This document shows, one piece after another, positions 28,826 to 39,726 of a stretch of DNA of 64,000 nucleotides. Both the position numbers and the translations under genes were made by a program. Source of the stretch: CAVTPU01 sp963736695 (GTDB taxonomy: Bacteria > Actinomycetota > Actinomycetes > Mycobacteriales > Micromonosporaceae); the NCBI GenBank assembly GCA_963736695.1, contig CAVTPU010000001.1, forward strand, positions 1-64,000, in the 5' to 3' direction. The stretch's first letter is position 1. The number at the start of each line of letters is the position of its first letter. The notes beneath the pieces are model-generated. The model worked only from the letters and a program-made list of their open reading frames with translations. It searched no databases and was not told the origin of the DNA.

Positions 28826-29110
28826 CCATCGCCAGCGTCGCTAACCAGAAGATCCTCGCCGCGTTTACCACCGCCCCAAACGGCATGCGCACCAAAGACG
28901 TCTGCCTCGCACTCGGCCACGGCGTCACCGCTAAGGACACCGAGAACATTCGAGCCAAACTCAAACGCCTCGTCGCCCGCCACATCCTGACCGAAACACA
29001 GCCAGGGCCTATTCACACTCACGCAGAACACCGCTACATAGCCCCATGATCAGGACCTCTAACACACCGCCAAATTCAACATGGGCATAGCGCTACGAAC
29101 CACCCTCTCA
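28826..29110 (+). repeat. Dispersed repeat copy 1: truncated small HTH passenger gene
   Basis: Encodes ASVANQKILAAFTTAPNGM and onward to the stop near 29049, then a conserved tail. It closely matches 43848-44130, where the full small gene follows an IS5-like transposase end. Here the 5' part is lost next to the IS3 element. One extra G at about 29008 (CCAGGGCC) shifts the last residues relative to copy 2. Confidence 0.7.
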
Positions 29111-29119
29111 AGACGCCCT

Positions 29120-29308
29120 TCACTTATCGCCAAACTTCGAATGGGCATCAAAGTCACAGAGTTTTGTATAGTCATGACTTGACGCCAGCGTCCAGGACGC
29201 GATCAGGTCGTCGAGATCCCATTCACGGCGCACCGCAACACCCGCCAGACAGCGACTCCCGCCGATACGGCCCAATTCAACCATCGCCACTACGCTGAGC
29301 CGGGACAC
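29120..29308 (-). pseudogene. Possible fragment of a Tn3-family transposase N-terminus
   Basis: The minus-strand frame contains VRREWDLDDLIASWTL, a phrase I associate with the start of actinomycete Tn3-type (DUF4158) transposases. It then stops within a few codons. Too short for certainty. Two short copies of a motif like CGCCAAAnTTCnAnATGGGCAT lie at 29070 and 29127 and also near 44086, perhaps element ends. Confidence 0.3.
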
Positions 29309-29325
29309 AGCGACGGAGGAAGTCC

Positions 29326-29894
29326 ATGAAGCACAGGCGGGTCCGCTACGAAGCCCCAGTCATGGTCTGCGTGGCCATCGACAACACCAAACCCTCCCGC
29401 GCGGGCTGACCGGCATGGTCGAGTGGATCGAGCAATGGCATCACGACACCACACCTGTCGCGTCCCTGCCCCTGCCGCACGAGCTGAAATACCCGCCGTG
29501 CATGGTCGGCCGACGCCTGCGTACCCCGCATCGGATCGCACGCCAGCTCGCTCCCAACGCTGCTGAGCGTAACTGCTGTGAGTACCACGGCCAGGACTGG
29601 TCCTTCGCGAGCGAAACCGCGATCCGTCTCCTCGCCATCGCCCAGGGCGAACGGCTTGACGGCGAAGAAGCCTCCGACCGCGTGAGCAAACTCGCCGAAA
29701 CTGAACGACTCTCCGAAAGCGACATCGCGGCGATCCACTGCCTTGTCAGCACCGCCGACCCGCTGATGCTCGATGACGAGGGCTACATCTACGGCGGCCG
29801 TCACCGCATCCAAGCCATGATCGATCAAGGCGTGAAACGGACGATCCTAGTGCGCCATGTACTTCTCGATCCGGCCACCCGCCAACCAATCTGA
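29326..29894 (+). CDS. Hypothetical protein with ParB-like C-terminal motif, probable single frameshift
   Basis: ATG 29326 has a strong GGAGGA site and reads MKHRRVRYEAPVMV until a stop at 29407-29409; the main coding frame starts ATG 29415 and runs to 29894. Deleting one G in CGCGGGCTG (about 29402) fuses them, giving about 188 residues. The C-terminal half has MLDDEGYIYGGRHRIQAMIDQG, the GxHR-type loop of ParB/sulfiredoxin-like proteins. Conserved in actinomycetes as far as I recall; function unknown. Confidence 0.55.
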
Positions 29895-30517
29895 TGCCCG
29901 GGCAGTTTCGCCACCAAGATCAAAAATATATGGTGCTGGGACAGCTACACAAGCGCGGAGCCAACAACACTGCGACCGGTATTCGGGCCTGAGCCCCGGT
30001 TTGCCAAGACGACTGCTAGCCGTCGGCATACGGCCGACACGGTCACACCGGGCTCCTGAGCTGCGCAAACGCGGTTTGGATTCTGCCAAGTATGGTCCAC
30101 CAAACTTCATGATCATGCCGTTGACCTGCGTGTTTGCGGTTCGCATGGCGACGACGAGGCACGAATTGATCGCATAGCATCGATATTCGCTGGCTAAAGC
30201 GTTGTGGGACGACGCTCGCGCGAGCGGTGAGCATGTCGCTGATCACTGCCGCAGTCATGTTGGCGATCATGGGCAAGTGCCGGCTTGAGGGTGGCTCGGC
30301 CGGACGCGTCACTTATCTGATCAAACCGGACCTAGCTCTGCGACGGGTCGTCCCAGTCTCCAGTGGCTATCGGGCGGGCGTGGCCAGTTGATCACTTCTA
30401 GCAGTCGACCTGCTCAGCGTTGCGAGTCTGTGACTTCACGTCGCGCCCGACTACGTTATAGCGGAGACTCCGTCGGGCCGGCCCCGAAATTTACGGACAA
30501 CCTAGGACGAAGGTGCA
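29895..30517. other. Intergenic stretch before hsdM
   Basis: No gene found in 620 bases. It contains direct-repeat copy A (30036-30118) described separately and the hsdM upstream region. Composition is less GC-rich than its neighbours. Confidence 0.5.
30036..30118 (+). repeat. Direct repeat A, left of hsdMSR
   Basis: Shares GACACGGTCACA, TGAGCTGCG, AAACGCGGTT, ATTCTGCCA and TGGTCCACCA in the same order and orientation with 36868-36951; most of an ~80-base block is identical. A shorter third copy lies at 40519-40575. The two best copies bracket the type I restriction locus exactly. Confidence 0.75.
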
Positions 30518-32073
30518 ATGAGAACGACTGACCTTGCGAAGGTACGGGCGACGCTGTGGGCTGCCGCCGATGAGCTGCGGGCCAACTCTAAGTTGACGCC
30601 GGTGCAGTACCGCGACCCGGTGCTCGGACTGATCTTCCTCGCGTACGCCGAGCACCGCTTCGAGGCGGTCCGGCATCGAGGTCGAGGCGAAGGCGACCGC
30701 CCGCAACCCGGCGACTATCGCAGACTACAAGGCGAAATCGGTGCTGTACGTCCCTGACGAAGTCGCGACTGTCGTACCTCGTGGGCCTGCCCGAGGGTGA
30801 CGACCTCGGCAGGGCGGTCGACGAGGCGATCAAGGCTATCGAGGCCGCCAACCCCGAGCTGAAGGACGTCCTGCCACGCGGCTACCAGAAGCTCGAACGT
30901 TCGACCCTCATCGAACTGCTGCGCCTCTTCGCCCCACTGCCCACGCAGCTCGAAGGCGACGCCTTCGGGTTCATCTACGAGGACTTCCTCTCGAACTTCG
31001 CCGGCACAGGAAGGCAAGGGCGGCGGCGAGTTCTTCACGCCGTACTCGATCGTCCGACTCATCGTCGAGATCATCGAGCCGTTCCAGGGCCGGGTCTACG
31101 ACCCCGCCTGCGGCTCGGGCGGCATGTTCGTCCAGTGCGCCAAGTTCGTCGAGCGCCACCACGAGTCGGCGACCGCAAGCTGTCCGTCTTCGGCGAGGAG
31201 AAGACGGAGGACACCGTCCCGCTGGCGAAGATGAACCTCGCCCTGCACGGTCTCTCCGGCGACATTCGGCCAGGCCAACAGCTACTACGAAGACCCCCAC
31301 GGCGCCGTCGGCGCGTTCGACTTCGTCATGGCCAACCCGCCGTTCAACGTCGACAAGGTCAAGAAGGAGCAGCTCGCCGGCGACAAGCGCTTCCCGTTCG
31401 GCATCCCAAGGCCCGACAACGGCAACTACCTGTGGATTCAGCAGTTCTACTCGGCCCTCAACGACACCGGCCGTGCCGGGTTCGTCATGGCCAACTCCGC
31501 CGGCGACGCCGGCCACTCCGAGACGGACATCCGCCAGCAGCTCGTCGAGTCCGGCGCGGTCGACGTGATGGTCGCCATCGGCACCAACTTCTTCTACACC
31601 GTCACCCTGCCGGTGACGCTGTGGTTCCTCGACAAGGCCAAGACCGGCACACCCCGCGAGGACACCGTGCTGTTCCTCGACGCCCGCCACATCTACCGCC
31701 AGATCGACCGCGCCCACCGCGACTTCCTGCCCGAGCAGATCGAGTTCCTCGCCAACATCGTCCGTCTCTACCGCGGCGAGGACGTCGAGACCATCGACGG
31801 CAGCGAGACGCCTGCTCAAGGAGCACTTCCCCGACGGCACGTACGTCGACGTGCCGGGCCTCTGCAAGGTCGCCACCCGCGCCGAGATCGAAGCACAAGG
31901 CTGGAGCCTCAACCCCGGCCGCTACACCGGCACCGCCGCGAGCGACGAGGATGACGAGGACTTCACCGAGAAGCTCGAGGAGCTCTACGAGGAGTTCACG
32001 CGCCTCAGCGACGAGGCCGAGGGGCTGCGCGCCGAAGGTCGACGCTGCCGTTCAAGGGATTCTCGGCGCATGA
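30518..32073 (+). pseudogene. hsdM: Type I restriction-modification DNA methyltransferase subunit
   Basis: N6-adenine methylase. ATG 30518 behind GAAGGTG; stop overlaps hsdS by ATGA. Nominal length 518 codons is normal for HsdM. Family sequence is found throughout but in alternating frames: LTPVQYRDPVLGLIFLAYAE, then IEVEAKATARNPATIADY, then LVGLPEGDDLGRAV, the SAM site YDPACGSGGMFVQ (about 31100) and catalytic ANPPFNVDKVKKEQ (about 31330). About seven single-base shifts are needed (near 30670, 30768, 31003, 31160, 31268, 31807, 32035). No substituted catalytic residue is seen. Either a consensus-error artefact or a very recently broken gene. Confidence 0.8.
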
Positions 32074-33320
32074 GCGAGTGGGTGCAGATGCGCATCGACG
32101 ATCTCGGGACCGTTGAGCGAGGACGTTCGCGACATCGTCCCCGGAACGATCCGAGTCTCTACGGAGACGAAATGCCGTTCTATCAGACTGGCGACGTGAA
32201 GGCCGCAGTCTTGCATCTTCGTTATCCCCAGCAGTGGTATTCCCGGGCGGGGGTCGCCCAAAGTCGGGTCTGGGAGCCAGGTATTACGTGCATCACCATC
32301 GCAGCGAACATCGCCGACACGGCCGTGTTGGGAGCGCGAGGTTGCTTCCCGGACAGCGTTCTCGGTTTCACGCCGAGCGTCCAGCCGGACGACGCCTACT
32401 TTGTGAAGTATCTCCTCGATGGTCATCGTGAACGCCTAGGTTCGGCAGCCCGAGGGACCACCCAGGACAACCTTTCGCTCGAGACAGCTCCTGTCGTTCC
32501 GCTTCCCGGTCCCGCCCGCACGAGACCGGGCCGTGATCGCGCGGGTTCTCAGCTCCATCGATAATCTGATCGAGAATAACCAGAGGCGGGTAAAGGTGCT
32601 CGAGGAGACGGCGCAGATCGTCTACCTAGAGTGGTTCGTGAACTTCCGCTACCCCGGGCACGAGGACATCCCGCTCGTAGACTCCGCCCTCGGCCCCATC
32701 CCTGAAGGGTGGGCTATCCGGCCCTTGGCGGACATCGCTACACTAAACGGCTCGTCTCGCAAGCCTGTGGCGGATGAGATTATCCGAGTACCTCGACATC
32801 ACCGCACTGTCGGAGCGCGAAATTGCAGAGCTTGAACAGATGCGCGGGTCAGAGGCTCCAGGCCGAGCCCGAAGAGCCCTCAAACCTGGCGACACCGTGT
32901 GGGCAACGGTGCGGCCGAACCGACGGGCGCACGCGCTCGTGGTGCAACCAGGCGATGACTGGATTGCGTCTACCGGCTTGGCGGTTCTGACTCCCACTTC
33001 CGTATCTACAGCATTCCTGTTCGAGCTGACCTCGACGAAGGCATTTTCCGATTACCTCGTCAGTAGGGCGACCGGGTCGGCATACCCGGCGGTTCGGCCA
33101 GTTGACTTCGAGGAAGCGTTAGTGGTGACGCCGCCGACAGCAATTGACAAGTCGTTCGCTGGCGCAGTTACGCCGCTGCATGAGCTGAGCTGGAAGCTGC
33201 GATCCGAGTCATGGTCGTTGGCGAGGTTGCGCGAACCTTCTGCTGCCGAAGCTGGTGACCGGGCAGATCGACGTCTCGACGCTCGACCTCGACGCGGTGC
33301 TTGAGGAGGCGGTGGCGTGA
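32070..33320 (+). pseudogene. hsdS: Type I restriction-modification specificity subunit
   Basis: Starts ATG 32070 within the end of hsdM; the stop TGA 33318-33320 overlaps the hsdR ATG. Two target-recognition domains are visible. First: DDLGTVERGRSRHRP, RNDPSLYG, MPFYQTGDVK, with the conserved helix end IARVLSSIDNLIENNQRR in another frame. Second: LNGSSRKPVADE then YLDITALSEREIAE, ending LLPKLVTGQIDVSTLDL. At least three frame changes (about 32490, 32770, 33233). DNA target cannot be predicted. About 417 codons, normal for HsdS. Confidence 0.75.
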
Positions 33321-36300
33321 TGGCGCCGAAGGGGCCAGAGGCTCGCTACGTCGAGGAGCCCAGCATGGAGCTGCTCGGCGCAGCTCGGTTGGACTCGCGT
33401 CGATGCCTTCCAGGAGACTCTCGGCGCCCAGGGCACGCTCGGTCGTGACTCCCAGCACGACGTGGTGCTTACCCATCGGCTGCGCTTCGCGATGCGCAAA
33501 CTCAACCCGATGGACGTACCAGACACCTCGATCAACGAGGCGGTCGAGGCGCTCACCAAGGACCGTTCGGTGATGGACCGGGTCCGCGCCAACCGCGAGG
33601 TCTACGACCTGCTCCGCGACGGTTACCGGGCCGAGTGGACCGACGACAACGGCGACAAGCGCATCGAGACGCTGCGCTACCTCGACCTGCAACGACTCGG
33701 CGAACAACGACCTGCTGGCCGTGCAGCAGATGTGGGTCAAGGGCAACCTGCACAGCCGCCGCCTCGACGTCGCGCTGTTCGTCAACGGCGTCCCGCTGGT
33801 GCTGATGGAGTTCAAGGAGCCGAACGAGCCGGTCAAGGTCGGCCTACGACGACGAACCTCACCGACTACCGCGACACGATCCCGCAGCTGTTCATCCCGA
33901 ACTGCTTCGTGCTGCTCTCCAACGGCAGCGAGGCCAAGGTCGGCTCGACGTACTCGCCGTGGGAGTTCTTCGGCGACTGGAAGGTCATCGACGCCGACGG
34001 CAACCCGTGGCGCGATCGCGCTGGAGACCGCGATCTCGCGGCACGTGCGATCCGACGGACTCTGCTCGACCTGTTCGAGAACTTCGTCGCCTACATGGAA
34101 CGGCCCGGTGGACTGATCAAGAGTCGTCGCCCGCACCCACCAGTACCTCGGCGTCAACGCCGCGATCGAGAACCTGCACCGGGTCCGCGTCGACGGGCGA
34201 CAAGCGCCTCGGCGTGTTCTGGCACACGCAGGGCTCGGGCAAGAGCCTGTCGATGCTGTGGTTCACCCAGAAGGTGCTGCGCCAGGTCGCCGGGCAAGTG
34301 GACGTTCGTCATGGTCACCGACCGCACCGAGCTCGACACCCAGCTCCACGGCGAGTTCGCCGACGCCGGCGCGATCCCGCCGAGGCGCAGCGTGCACGCC
34401 GAGTCGATCGACGCACCTGCGCGAGCTGCTGGCGGCCGATCACCGCTACGTGTTCACGCTGATCCAGAAGTTCCAGCCGTCGACAAGGCCAGGGCGAGAC
34501 GCGAGATGCCGGTGCTGTCGGATCGCTCGGACATCATCGTCATCACCGACGAGGCGCACCGCAGCCAGTACGACACCCTCGCGCTGAACATGCGCCGGGC
34601 GCTGCCGAACGCGTCGTTCATGGGCTTCACCGGCACCCCGCTGATCGCCGGCGAGGAGCAGGCGACCCGCGAGCAGTTCGGCGACTACGTCGCGATCTAC
34701 AACTTCCGCGACGCCATCGAGGACGGCGCGACCGTGCCGCTGTACTACGAGAACCGCATCCCCGAGCTGCAGCTCGTCAACGAGAACTTCTCCGACGAGC
34801 TCGACGCGCTGCTCGAGGACGCCGAACTCGACGAGGACGCCGAAGGCCAGCTCGCCCGCGAGTTCGGCACGCAGTACACACTGCTCACCCGACCCGAACG
34901 GCTCACGCACCATCGCCAAGGACCTGGTGCGCGCACTTCGTCGGCCGCGGGTTCTCCGGCAAGGCGATGTACGTCGGCCTCGACAAGGCCGCCGCGGTGC
35001 GCATGTACGACCTCGTGCAGGAGGCGTGGGCCGAGCACCTCGCCGAGCTGCGGGCACAGCACGACGCCCTGCCCGAGCTGGAGCGGCCCTGGCTGGCCTC
35101 GCGGATCGAGCTGATGGAGACGACCGACATGGCCGTCGTGGTCTCGCAGAGCCAGAACGAGCTGCAAGACGCTCGACGACCACGGCCTCGACATCCGCCC
35201 GCACCGCGAGCGGATGAACCGCGAGGACCTCGCCGAGAAGTTCAAGGACGCCGACGACCCGCTGCGGCTCGTGTTCGTCTGCGCGATGTGGATGACCGGC
35301 TTCGACGCGCCGAGCGTGTCGACGATCTACCTCGACCGGCCGATGCAGAACCACACGCTGATGCAGACGATCGCCCGCGCCAACCGGGTCTTCCCCGAGA
35401 AGGACAACGGCCTGATCGTCGACTACATCGGCGTGTTCCGGAACCTGGAGAAGGCGCTCGCCATCTACGGCGCGGCCAGCGGCCGGCGTCGACTCGCCCA
35501 TCGAGATCATCGACGCCCTCGTCGGGCGAACTCGATGCCGCCGTCGGCGGAGCTGATCGCGTTCTGCTCGAGCGCACGGCGTCGATCTGATCGCGCTGCG
35601 CGACGCCCAGGGCTTCGACCACATCGCGCATGCGCGACGCCGCCGTCGAGGCGCTGCTCGTCGACGAGGAGACCCGCAACGAGTTCCTGTCGCAGGCCCG
35701 GCAGGTCCGCAAGCTGTTCAAGGCGCTGCTGCCCGAACCCGCAGGCCGCCGCGCAGCAGCGCACCGTCGCGGCGATCCGGGTGCTCGCCGAGCGCATCGC
35801 CGAGGTCACCCGGCCGCCGGCAGGCCGACATCTCCGCCGTCGCCGACGCCGTCGACGCGCTGCTCGACCGCTCGGTCGGCGCCGAGGAGTACGTCATCCG
35901 CGCCGCCGCCGAGGGCAGCGAACCCGACCCGCTCATCGACCTGTCGCAGATCGACTTCGACGGCCTCGCCGCGAAGTTCGCCGGCCGCAAGCGGGCCGAG
36001 ACCGACCGGCTCGGCGCAGCTGCTGCAGGCAGCAGGCGATCGGCGCAGCACCGCGCAACCCGACCCGGTACGAGCTCGTCGAGCGCATCGAGCAGCTGAT
36101 CGCCGACTACAACGCCGGCAGCGTCAACATCGACGAGTACCTCCGCCGCCTCATCGAGCTGTCCGCAGACGCTCACCGACGAGGAAGAGCGCGCCGTCGC
36201 GCGAGGGCATGACCGAGGAGGAACTGGCGATCTTCGACCTGCTCACCCAGCCCGACCCCGTGCTCACCGACGACGGAGCGCGACGACGGTGAAGGCCAGC

Positions 36301-36697
36301 GCCAAGAAGCTGCTCGAGCACCTCCACGAGAAGCTCGTCCAGGACTGGCGGCGAAAGGTCGCCACCACCAACGACGTGAACAGCCACGATCCGGCGCGTC
36401 CTCGACGAGGGCCTGCCCGAGACGCCGTACACGCCCGACATCTTCACGACGAAGGTGCAGCTCGTGTTCGACCACGTGCTCACCGCCTACGGCGACAACG
36501 GCGAGAGCGCCTACACCGCCCACACCGACTTCCGCTTCTCGCCAAACGTGCAGGTCGAATACACCGGACACCTCGACGTCAACAAGATCGCCGATGACGT
36601 CGTGGCGCGCATTCTGGCCGATCCGGCGTTCGCAGCCCAGGTCGCCCAGCAGCTTCGGGCAGCGCCGGCCGAAAACGATGGTTCTGGCTCGCCATGA
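33320..36697 (+). pseudogene. hsdR: Type I restriction enzyme R (translocase/endonuclease) subunit
   Basis: About 1,125 codons, slightly longer than most HsdR. Nuclease site LVLMEFKEPNEPVKV (about 33800), Walker A FWHTQGSGKSLSML (about 34210), VITDEAHRSQYD (about 34545), GFTGTPLIAGEE (34620) and GFDAPSVSTIYLDRP (35300) are all conserved. The reading frame changes about 20 times; most jumps are one extra base, for example CTC-G-GCG-CAG near 33378, GAC-G-CAC-CTG near 34425, CTG-C-AAG near 35168, CCG-G-CAG near 35820. The tail DVNKIADDVVARILADP is an unusual C-terminal extension. As written it cannot be translated; biologically it may be intact. Confidence 0.8.
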
Positions 36698-36867
36698 TGC
36701 CATCGATGTCGGGTAGCGTAGGTGCAAGCCGGCGAAACCGGAGGTTCTGCGCGCGCGGTCAACTGCTGCGTCCGGTGCCACGGCCATCGGTCTCCGGGCT
36801 TCCGTGTGCGCAGCACAGGCACCGATCCGGTGAGTCTCATTTAGTCGGGAACCGTCTGCGGACCGGC

Positions 36868-36951
36868 GACACGGTCACATATGGCCCGTGAGCTGCGGAA
36901 ACGCGGTTCTTATTCTGCCATGTTTGGTCCACCATAGTTGTCAGTATGCGA
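36868..36951 (+). repeat. Direct repeat B, right of hsdMSR
   Basis: Same orientation and order of blocks as copy A at 30036-30118. Lies about 170 bases after the hsdR stop. The remaining intergenic stretch 36698-37405 shows no gene. Confidence 0.75.
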
Positions 36952-37405
36952 ACAATCTGGTCAGCGCACGAGTTGGAATCAACTACAGTTTCCCGCTGGT
37001 CGCTCTCGGCGGAGCCCCGCCCTGCGACACCACCGCAAGCGCAACGGGCCAAGCCTTTGAGTATGGTCAGCATGACACTCAAGGTGGTGGCGTGGGCGCT
37101 GGCGAGCCTCTTTGTTGCCGGATTTACTAGCGTAGTGCGGAGAACCTAACCGTACTCCGGCCTGTTCCTGCCGCGACTTGGACGCGAGCCGTTTGCCAGA
37201 CGTGTGGCCCACACCTGAACCCATGAGCGTTGACACCGCACAAGGCGCAGTCCGACGCGACCAAGTCCTCGCGCGGAATATGGCAAGGAAATATGTTGGC
37301 TTGGTTCAACTTCATAGCACCTTGGACGGCCCACTGCCCAGGTGATGGCCGCCGAATCCTGTGCAATGGCGAGTCCGCAATGTCGAAAAGCCTTACCATT
37401 CGGTC

Positions 37406-37936
37406 GTGGTGGCACTGGCCCAGTGGATAGAAGCCGTCGGCACATTCTGCGGAGCCCTGTTCTCCGGAGGTGCCCTTGTAGCAACCGTGGTCACACTCCG
37501 GAATGAGATCGCCACTCGCAGGGATGAGATGCGACAAATCTCAGCAGCCAGGGCGCAATTGGTGATAGCCGACGTACACCTTGGCCGCAGCAAAGACCAG
37601 TTGGTCATGGAGGTCAACTGGGATGTTCACAATTACTCAAACCATCCAATCGTTCGCGCCACATTGTCGCTCGAACGTCTCGATGTTGAAGGCGCAACGC
37701 CAGATCCGGTGCTGTGGCAGGCAATTCTCGGACCCGATGACTCAAGGCAAGGAACGTGGAAGCCAACAACACCCATCGCTTGGTCGGGCAGCAGTAAGCC
37801 GCCGGTCGAGGCGCTCGTGAAATGGCGGGTTGAATTCATCGACGCCGCCGGACTGGGTTGGTGCCGTTACGGACACGGCCAACCGGAGCGCTGGCCTGAT
37901 AACAGCCAGCCTCACCTCGCCACATGCTGGCCGTGA
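37406..37936 (+). CDS. Hypothetical membrane-anchored protein
   Basis: About 176 residues; GTG 37406 or 37409 preferred, with GTG 37361 possible. One transmembrane segment near the N-terminus (AVGTFCGALFSGGALVATVVTL), then a coiled-coil turn and a beta-rich soluble domain (VIADVHLGRSKDQLVMEVNW). A one-helix plus beta-domain layout similar to the minus-strand gene at 39727-40356. Function unknown. Confidence 0.55.
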   Translation: MVALAQWIEAVGTFCGALFSGGALVATVVTLRNEIATRRDEMRQISAARAQLVIADVHLGRSKDQLVMEVNWDVHNYSNHPIVRATLSLERLDVEGATPDPVLWQAILGPDDSRQGTWKPTTPIAWSGSSKPPVEALVKWRVEFIDAAGLGWCRYGHGQPERWPDNSQPHLATCWP

Positions 37937-37995
37937 TGCCCGCTGGCCGTTCGGACCGAGTCGTACCGCCACCTGTTTTTGTCTCGTTTCGGATG

Positions 37996-38115
37996 GCAGC
38001 ACAGATGGCTGCGCGCCCACCGAGCTCCTAACACCCCGGCACCGGCCGTCGTCGGCGACCCGAGCACCTGCGGAGCACGCGGTGACCGCCCGCAACCGGA
38101 ACCCAAAGACACCCA
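37996..38115 (+). repeat. Degenerate second copy of the 3' end of the gene at 39092
   Basis: Shares ATGGCTGCGC, CCCACCG, GCTCCTAACACC and further blocks with 39341-39455, so it is a remnant of the last codons (MAAxPPxS then stop) and downstream flank of that hypothetical gene. It is followed by an IS3 relic. Confidence 0.6.
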
Positions 38116-38149
38116 AGCTGCACGGTAAACCGCCCCGGCGTGTCCGGAG

Positions 38150-38345
38150 ACTTTCTCGTTGAGACTCCAGCGGTCGTTGGGGTTTCGGGGAGGGCGTTGT
38201 CGTAGGACGAGCCCGCAGCCCCGATCGATGGCCTAATCTCGGGTGTCGAGGCGTTCACTGTGGTCGACGGACAGGTACTGGCTTCCGTGATCGTGGTGGG
38301 CAATCAGGTCGGTCAGGCCTTTACCTTCGCGCCGGCGGGTCCAGA
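38150..38345 (-). pseudogene. IS3-family transposase orfB relic
   Basis: Minus-strand reading gives GLTDLIAHHDHGSQYLSVDHSERL then, after a stop/shift, PSIGAAGSSYDNALPET. These match the second catalytic D region (HHSDxGxQY) and the following GSVGDSYDNALAE of IS3 transposases, with the catalytic Asp retained as HHDHG. Only about 65 codons remain. Confidence 0.65.
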
Positions 38346-38480
38346 TGGCCTAGCCGGCGGCGGTGACGCCGAACTGTGAGCGCCCCGCCTCGCCGGTCCA
38401 TGCTGACACGGCCACCGCCGGAAGGTCATGAGCGTCGTCATCATCATCTTCCACAACGGCGTCTGTGCACTGGGCGGATG

Positions 38481-38522
38481 CGGGCTGTCAGATCCGGTCA
38501 GATCGGCGAACCTGACAGCCCG
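38481..38522. repeat. 11-bp perfect inverted repeat, 20-nt spacer
   Basis: Arms CGGGCTGTCAG (38481-38491) and its exact complement at 38512-38522. The loop also contains two GATC-spaced half-like elements. Function unknown; could be a terminator or an operator for a lost gene. The neighbouring stretch 38346-39091 has no gene I can support. Confidence 0.5.
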
Positions 38523-39091
38523 CCCTTCGCAGCGACCCACGGCGTTAGCCTTGATACCTCTGCTTCTTTCCATCCGTACTGATCTGGCCTCCCACTTTAA
38601 AATGAGGACACCACGCCCACCGTTTGCGCGGTCGGCTGCCGCTCGTCTTCTGGTCAGCTCACCGCCACATACTCCGCACGCCCGACGCGCACACGTACCT
38701 GAATGCGGTAGCCCCATCCCTTTTACGGCGGTCGCCTTCGGCGGTGGCTGTCAACAGCGGCCGCCTTCTCTATGTTTTGGAAGAGGACAACATGCTCGCA
38801 CTGGCCTGACAACTGACAGACCGCGACGTGCTTCAGTGAGTTGCCCACCAGCGGCGAGGTCTGCGCCGAGCACCATACAACCCGCGTGACGGCAGCCGTC
38901 CTCACCACGACTACCGCCGCCTCCGGCGACAACAAGACCGGCGCGGTTGACAACACCCTGCGCGTGATGGGCGACCCCTGTTCGCCCTCGCCCATCCGGA
39001 CGGCTCACTGCACGTGGCCGCCCAGAAATGGCGCGACCCACATCGCGCGTCTGCCTTGATGCCCACATCGCCGAACCAGAAGGACAAGCAA

Positions 39092-39370
39092 ATGAGCCTA
39101 TACACACTGACCACGAAGCCCGGCTGCGAGCGTTACACCGTTCAGATCGACTGGAACCCGCACCGCACCTTCTTCGCCACAGTGCTCGACTTCGCCTGGG
39201 ACCCGGTAACCGACCCCGACAACGAACCGGCCTCCGTCTGCCTCGGCAGGGTCGAAACGATCCTGGACCTAACCGACGTGCTGATCGCCGTCGAACCATA
39301 TGCTGTCATCGGTGACGATCTGCCCGCGACGCTGCGCGCCGACATGGCTGCGCACCCACCGCGCTCCTAA
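39092..39370 (+). CDS. Small hypothetical protein
   Basis: 92 residues from ATG 39092 behind GGACAAGC. Acidic, with a regular beta-like pattern (YTLTTKPGCERYTVQIDW then FFATVLDFAWDP). Ends DLPATLRADMAAHPPRS. The last codons and flank are duplicated at 37996-38115, so this family is repeated in the region. Not recognised. The flank 39371-39726 holds no gene. Confidence 0.5.
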   Translation: MSLYTLTTKPGCERYTVQIDWNPHRTFFATVLDFAWDPVTDPDNEPASVCLGRVETILDLTDVLIAVEPYAVIGDDLPATLRADMAAHPPRS

Positions 39371-39726
39371 CACCCTGGTACCGGGCTGCGGTCAGCGACC
39401 CGACCACTTACGGACATTGCGGGGCCGGCAACAAACGGAGCCCGAAGGCACCCACCTGCACTGGCTGTACGTATTCGACCTCTCCGTGGAACTCCGGTTC
39501 GATCCCGCCAGCATCGAAGATATCGGACGGGATCGAACCTTGAATAGCCTGGCCTGCGGACGCGCCAAGACTTCAAAATCCGCGGCCCTCGCTATCGAGC
39601 TGTTCTTGGTGGCACCGCCCAGGCGCCGTCAATTACCAAAAAATGCGCGTCATCGCCGCCGGCAGTCGCGTCCCCGTGTTGAACGGGGCCCGCCCGCGAA
39701 TTGTTGCGCCGTTTGTCGCCTAGCTT

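Noticed and set aside
30781..32073. 430-codon plus-strand frame across hsdM
   Set aside because: It passes through several wrong frames of hsdM; only its first and last parts are methyltransferase.
34446..35624. Large minus-strand frames opposite hsdR
   Set aside because: Antisense of conserved hsdR motifs in GC-rich sequence; no domain content.
30518..36697. Programmed frameshifting or phase variation as the reason for the hsd frame changes
   Set aside because: Too many sites, mixed positions and no repeat tracts or slippery-site plus structure pattern.
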